Origin: Parietaria judaica
Lineage: Eukaryota; Streptophyta; Magnoliopsida; Rosales; Urticaceae
Direction: 5' to 3'
DNA: 64,000 nt
Assembly (NCBI GenBank): GCA_954871525.1
Contig: OX940866.1
Location: forward strand, 36,468,521 to 36,532,520
Part shown: piece after piece, positions 59,905 through 64,000 of the stretch
Numbering within the stretch: position 1 is the first letter of the stretch
How the letters are laid out: the number at the start of each line of letters is the position of its first letter
Notes under the pieces: generated by a model
Told to the model about the DNA's origin: nothing
The model's database searches: none
The model's input: only the letters and a program-made list of their open reading frames with translations
Made by a program: the position numbers and the translations under genes

Positions 59905-60215
59905 TGGTTGCGTTTGGCTGAGATTAAAAAACATTGTTTTTGTTTTTAGAATAAAATAAACTACTTATATCCGGTGTTTGGCGAAAATGTTTTTACAAAA
60001 AAACTTCAAAAATGATTTTAGATTTTGTACATGAGTCGGAAACGTTAAGATTCTTAGCTTTTGGTTTATTCTAAAAATAAAAACATGATTTTTAGTCTAT
60101 TTTAGTCTTTTTATTATAATTTTTTTTTACCAAACGCTAAATTAACTTTTGTTACCAGCAAAAACTGTTTATGAACTGTTTCATAAACAGTTTACCAAAC
60201 ACCACTCAGTTTTTT
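59905..60215. mobile_element. Candidate small MITE
   Basis: Begins near GGTTGCGTTTGGCTGAG and ends near TTTACCAAACACCACTCAG; GTTTGG/CCAAAC ends in inverse orientation, no coding capacity, and an inner 14-bp perfect hairpin (60162-60193). Boundaries uncertain and no duplication found. Confidence 0.4.
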
Positions 60216-60469
60216 TTCTTCTTTCAAAACCTCATTCTAAAAGCATTTAAAAAACAAAAAAAAACACAAAGCTATGCCAACCAGTGCCGATATTTCTTCC
60301 TGCAACTAGAAATGTTCTTGGAAGCCCGATAAAAAAGTGAGTATTCTTAGGTCTTTAAATTCGAAACCATTTAGTAAGCATGAAGGGTTTTAAATTGTAA
60401 TTAGTATGAAGAATAAACCCCAATCCAAGGAAAAAAAAAGTATTATTTATAAATTATAAACACATATAT

Positions 60470-60711
60470 AGTGGCGGAACCTAGATTCCGATACTGAGGG
60501 TTCAAATTTTTTGTCATTAAATTTATATAGCAGTTTCAAGTTTTCAACAGGTTGAGCTTTCAAGTTTTCAACAGGTTGAGCTTTGGGCTGGTTGACTTTA
60601 TATATATGGTTTATTTGAATAGATTTTCTAAAATTAAGGTCATATTAGTGTATTTTAAAAAATGTGGGGTGGTTTCAATCCCACCCACTAATACCCTACA
60701 TCCGCCACTGC
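60470..60711. mobile_element. hAT-like MITE remnant
   Basis: AGTGGCGGAACCTAGATTC at the left and TCCGCCACT at the right form short inverted repeats related to the 34165 element. The TTCAAATTTTTTGTC interior is also alike. Inside is a two-unit tandem duplication of about 25 bp (CAAGTTTTCAACAGGTTGAG core, 60537-60583). No clear target duplication, partly because of the neighbouring microsatellite. Confidence 0.55.
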
Positions 60712-60715
60712 ATAA

Positions 60716-60790
<75 letters not shown>
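60716..60790. repeat. ATT microsatellite, 25 units
   Basis: Perfect run of 75 bp. It generates a false poly-Ile ORF on both strands. Confidence 0.98.
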
Positions 60791-60796
<6 letters not shown>

Positions 60797-61587
60797 CCTC
60801 TTAGTCAAGGGTTATAACAGAAAATTTAAACAAAACTAGTTTTCCAAATCTTCAAATGGAAGTGTGTAATTTGATGTTCAAAACACTTAATAATTAAAGA
60901 CTTCAAGAACATGTACAAGGATTATGAATTAAGTCTACTAATTAAACTATAAATTAGAGAGATTTAATTAGTCCAAATTTGAGGAGTCACCAAGGAATAA
61001 TTAGATATGGATCCTTAAATCTATATAGTTTCTTTGAGATTAATAATAAGAACATTCAAATATTCATTCGATTTTGCATTGTCGTGTCTTGATAGTTATA
61101 TAGGGTCTACGTAAACAAAATCACATCAAATATTGCCTATATTTTTATTCTCAATGACGCGTACTCGTGACATTAATTTGGTATTATTATTAATTAATAT
61201 TTGACTTGTCAGTTGGACTTTCTACTAATACTAAACAATGACTTTTCTAGTCTTGTAATACTATAAACAATACAAAAATCAGACTAGTAACTAAGCAAAC
61301 GTATTGATATATGTATATATGTGTATAGATATATAAATATTTTAGCAATAAGACTTGACATATGAAGCCATGAAAAGTGGATCGCCAGCTTATTCCTTAG
61401 ACTAGATGAACATCGATCACATGTTCGAAACTTGTATTTTTATTATTCCGTATTTCGTAATTAACTTAACATATGTTATAATACATTATATAAACAGACA
61501 TAATGAACAAGGTTCATTAATATATCTTCACCAATTACTTCACAGAAATAACAAGAGGGTTTTTATTTCCGAGACAGAAAAGAAGCT

Positions 61588-61788
61588 ATGAAGGTACGTA
61601 CTTTAGAAACCGATCATCAAAACTATACATTATTGCTACAAAGTTATATATAAACTTAAATACATAATGATTTTTTAATAATAATATGTATATATTATTG
61701 TTTTATAGCAAAAAGTGGTGATTGCTGTGGAGTTGAAATGCAAGAAATGTCAGACCAAGGCTATGAAGTTAGCTTTCCTCAAAGACGG

Positions 61789-61841
<53 letters not shown>

Positions 61842-62298
61842 ATGTAGGAAGAAATATGACAAACATGTCTTTGCGGAATAAAACTCGATTTTCTCGAGCA
61901 AAAACTATTTTTTTTTATATTCATTATCAATTAAAGAATTACAACTCATGCAACTCAGTATATATAGAGGTTTCAAAAACTATAAAGGAAACTAAACGAA
62001 TCAAGGTAATAATTGAAAATGATGTATAATAATCAAAATTAAATGGCTGAAATTGCCTGTTTTATTGAAATGAGCTCAATCTCGATTATTTCATTCCCCG
62101 AATATCGTATATCCTAAATTTAGTACTTGGTTTAATATATGATATTTTTTAGGTGTAATATCAGTGGCTGTAATGGGGGAGAAGAAGAACCGAATAGAAG
62201 TGATTGGAGAAGGGATTGTTGATGCAGTTGGATTGGCAGAATCTCTCAGAAAAAAAGTAGGCTTCGCTGATTTATTGAGTGTTGAAGAAGTTAAATAA
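61588..62298 (+). CDS. Small HMA-domain (heavy-metal-associated) protein
   Basis: Single HMA domain, ferredoxin-like fold, expected to bind a metal ion in the cytosol. Exons 61588-61593 (only ATG AAG), 61709-61787, 62153-62298; 76 residues; GT-AG, phases consistent. The metal loop is ELKCKKCQTKAMKLA with C13-x2-C16, then GVISVAVMGEKKNRIEVIGEG for the middle strands and SLRKKVGFADLLSVEEVK at the end. The MKQK start from a two-codon first exon and the VEEVK end fit a known group of short plant HMA proteins. There is no C-terminal CaaX box, so it is not an isoprenylated (HIPP) form as encoded here. Intron 2 starts almost at once with a long AT then GT microsatellite. Confidence 0.88.
61790..61841. 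repeat. (AT)n(GT)n microsatellite in HMA intron 2
   Basis: About 19 AT units followed by about 6-7 GT units, beginning two bases after the donor GT. Likely length-variable. Confidence 0.95.
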
Positions 62299-63508
62299 TC
62301 ATCATCAATTCAAGATCAGCTAATTAGTCTATATATATAATCATATGATATAGTATATAACAAATAACAAATTATATGATTCTTTCAAATCCCATAAAGT
62401 CTTAAACTAGTTTGTCCTTGTTATATGCAATCTTATTGTATCTTAGTATTTTTGTTTGTTGTAATCGATTACATATAGCATTTCTAATTCTAAAAGTTTG
62501 TTGAGCAAGTGTTAAAGTAACTTGTAATCGATTATTTTAGTGAACCTACAAGGCTTGGAAAAAAATTCAATAAGAATTAAAATGAACGCATACAAAAAAA
62601 AAAAAAAAAAGGCTGGACCTTTCGGTCAGTTCGACCCGACCATATTCAAACACTTTGGGTTGCCCCGTTCGTTTAATTTAATTTGGGCTGCAAGGTTCCG
62701 CAAGAATGTGACAACCCTAAATGTAGGAGTACAATATGTGTGTCGTGCCGCTTCTTAATCTTTCTTACAACTTTTATATTGACTCGGACCAACCCATTAA
62801 TTAGTCGTGCTTGATGATGAGACCTAGCCTCGATTAATAGCTATGTCTACCCGTTTTAACCCACATTCAAGTGAGTAATCATGAGCTATTATCAAAAGAT
62901 AACTATATTTTCTTAGAGATTTAACTTCATCGACTTAATTATATATAAATAGTTGAAACTAATTCCTTAGTAATATCACATTTATCCTTATTTATAATAA
63001 AGAGCATAATATTGAACGCATACTTTATTTCTTTAACTGTGTGTAATTAATTAGGCCATACTGTTTTAGAGTTCAAATTATATAATCGTGTCAATCGAAC
63101 TTAGATTCATATACAAACATACTCATTTTACGTCGGTAATAAATATGTTTATTTACACATACTCATTTATAATAAAGAACATAATATTGAACGCGCGCAT
63201 ACTTTATTCTTTAATTGTGTGTAATAAATATGTTTATTTACTTAACATATTTTTTCATCGATCGGCCTATGAGCGAATCTATAAGATAAATTAAATTAAT
63301 CCGCAAATATATACGGTACGTCCTTAGTTAAAATTAGAGACGAAATCGTAGACCAACAGTAACCATTCCGTATCTCATCCATTCCCAATTGCCGCCCCTA
63401 CCTAGATTAGGTAACTATATATTTTCTAAAAAGTTAATCAAGTTGCATAATCACGAGTGCTTCCTTCAAAGCCTCAAATGTGGGGCTAGACTTAAATAGG
63501 GTTCAATC

Positions 63509-63546
63509 TCTTTTTCTTTTTCTTTTTCTTTTTCTTTTTCTTTTTC
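63509..63546. repeat. TTTTTC microsatellite
   Basis: About six units of TTTTTC. Confidence 0.9.
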
Positions 63547-63906
63547 CATCAATATTTCATGCTCCATATTCACATTAACTTTTGAATATACTTTACGTAA
63601 AACAAAAAGCCCCATATATAAAGTTGTTGTATTACTATAATAAAATTAATAACGGCATAAATGTTTATTTGTGTTGGCTTAAACTTAGTTTTTTTACTTA
63701 ATGTTTTTAAAGTTTATTACTTTGTTTCTAACGGAAAGGTCATCCTCTATTTCAATTGATTTAAGAGAAATGTTTTAAGTTAAGGAAATTCCCCATTTTA
63801 TTAAAAGTGATAGTAAGAGTCCAAGAGATTTTGTTAAATCAACTGAAAATGTGGACATAAATATGAAGATCAAAAGATAAATAGTGAACAATCAGAACTT
63901 CGATCG

Positions 63907-63908
<2 letters not shown>

Positions 63909-63942
<34 letters not shown>
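63909..63942. repeat. AT microsatellite
   Basis: Seventeen AT units. Confidence 0.95.
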
Positions 63943-63944
<2 letters not shown>

Positions 63945-64000
63945 ACTCCATCTCAAATTTAAATGTCATTAACCCTTACAATTATATAGTAATATATTAC

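Larger units (their letters stand above)
58681..61587. other. Intergenic DNA with small repeats
   Basis: Contains a GTCGTTT motif cluster (58770-59025), a candidate MITE (59905-60215), a hAT-like remnant (60470-60711) and an ATT microsatellite, all listed. No gene seen; the HMA gene promoter lies at the right end. Confidence 0.5.
62299..64000. other. AT-rich intergenic DNA to window end
   Basis: Contains a TTTTTC repeat and an AT repeat (listed) and a two-copy ACTCATTTATAATAAAGA-type short repeat (62990-63200). No gene seen. Confidence 0.5.

Noticed and set aside
60552..60839. Poly-Ile ORFs on both strands
   Set aside because: They translate the ATT microsatellite.

Overview
This is a nuclear genome segment from a flowering plant, almost certainly a eudicot. 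The evidence is intron-containing genes with GT-AG junctions, plant-only gene families (WRKY, GRAS/PAT1, plastid mTERF, LOTUS-CCCH-RRM, HMA), very AT-rich intergenic DNA, and Ty1-copia, hAT-like, Mutator-like and LINE elements. I cannot name the species.

Genes, left to right. The 3' five exons of a group I WRKY factor (WRKY20 type, +, 780-2480). A two-exon relative of the plant C2H2/PARP-like family that seems to lack its zinc finger (+, 5630-6839). An intronless-CDS PAT1-clade GRAS regulator (-, 7493-9124) with a probable 5'UTR intron. A three-exon, 126-residue putative plastid zinc-ribbon protein that simple ORF calling misses (-, 36041-36945). A five-exon plastid mTERF protein (MTERF9 type, +, 38839-41026). 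A seven-exon LOTUS-CCCH-RRM RNA-binding protein (-, 44353-46380). A three-exon 76-residue HMA-domain protein (+, 61588-62298). They look like independent single genes; I see no sign that they form a cluster or pathway.

Mobile DNA dominates the rest. 12335-22907 is an intact minus-strand Ty1-copia element whose 5' LTR is split by a younger plus-strand Ty1-copia element (17073-22497); both have 5-bp target duplications. The younger one has near-identical LTRs but a coding region with three in-frame stops and a frameshift. A third, intact Ty1-copia element lies at 25349-32064 (-) and has an unusually long leader.

32425-35434 holds two relatives of a ~1.05 kb hAT-like element. Both carry a promoter-like motif resembling the plant snRNA USE plus TATA, and one is interrupted by a 546-bp hAT-like MITE. 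A 730-bp hAT-like element at 42435-43164 has ends packed with TCGCGA.

A family of long-hairpin elements (37425-37883, 50844-51216, 51673-51974, 57133-58225) has 9-bp target duplications and internal CACGTGG palindromes; it is the best candidate here for an undescribed repeat family. A 5'-truncated LINE with a poly(A) tail sits at 48045-48663. All boundaries, splice sites and mismatch counts were read by eye.
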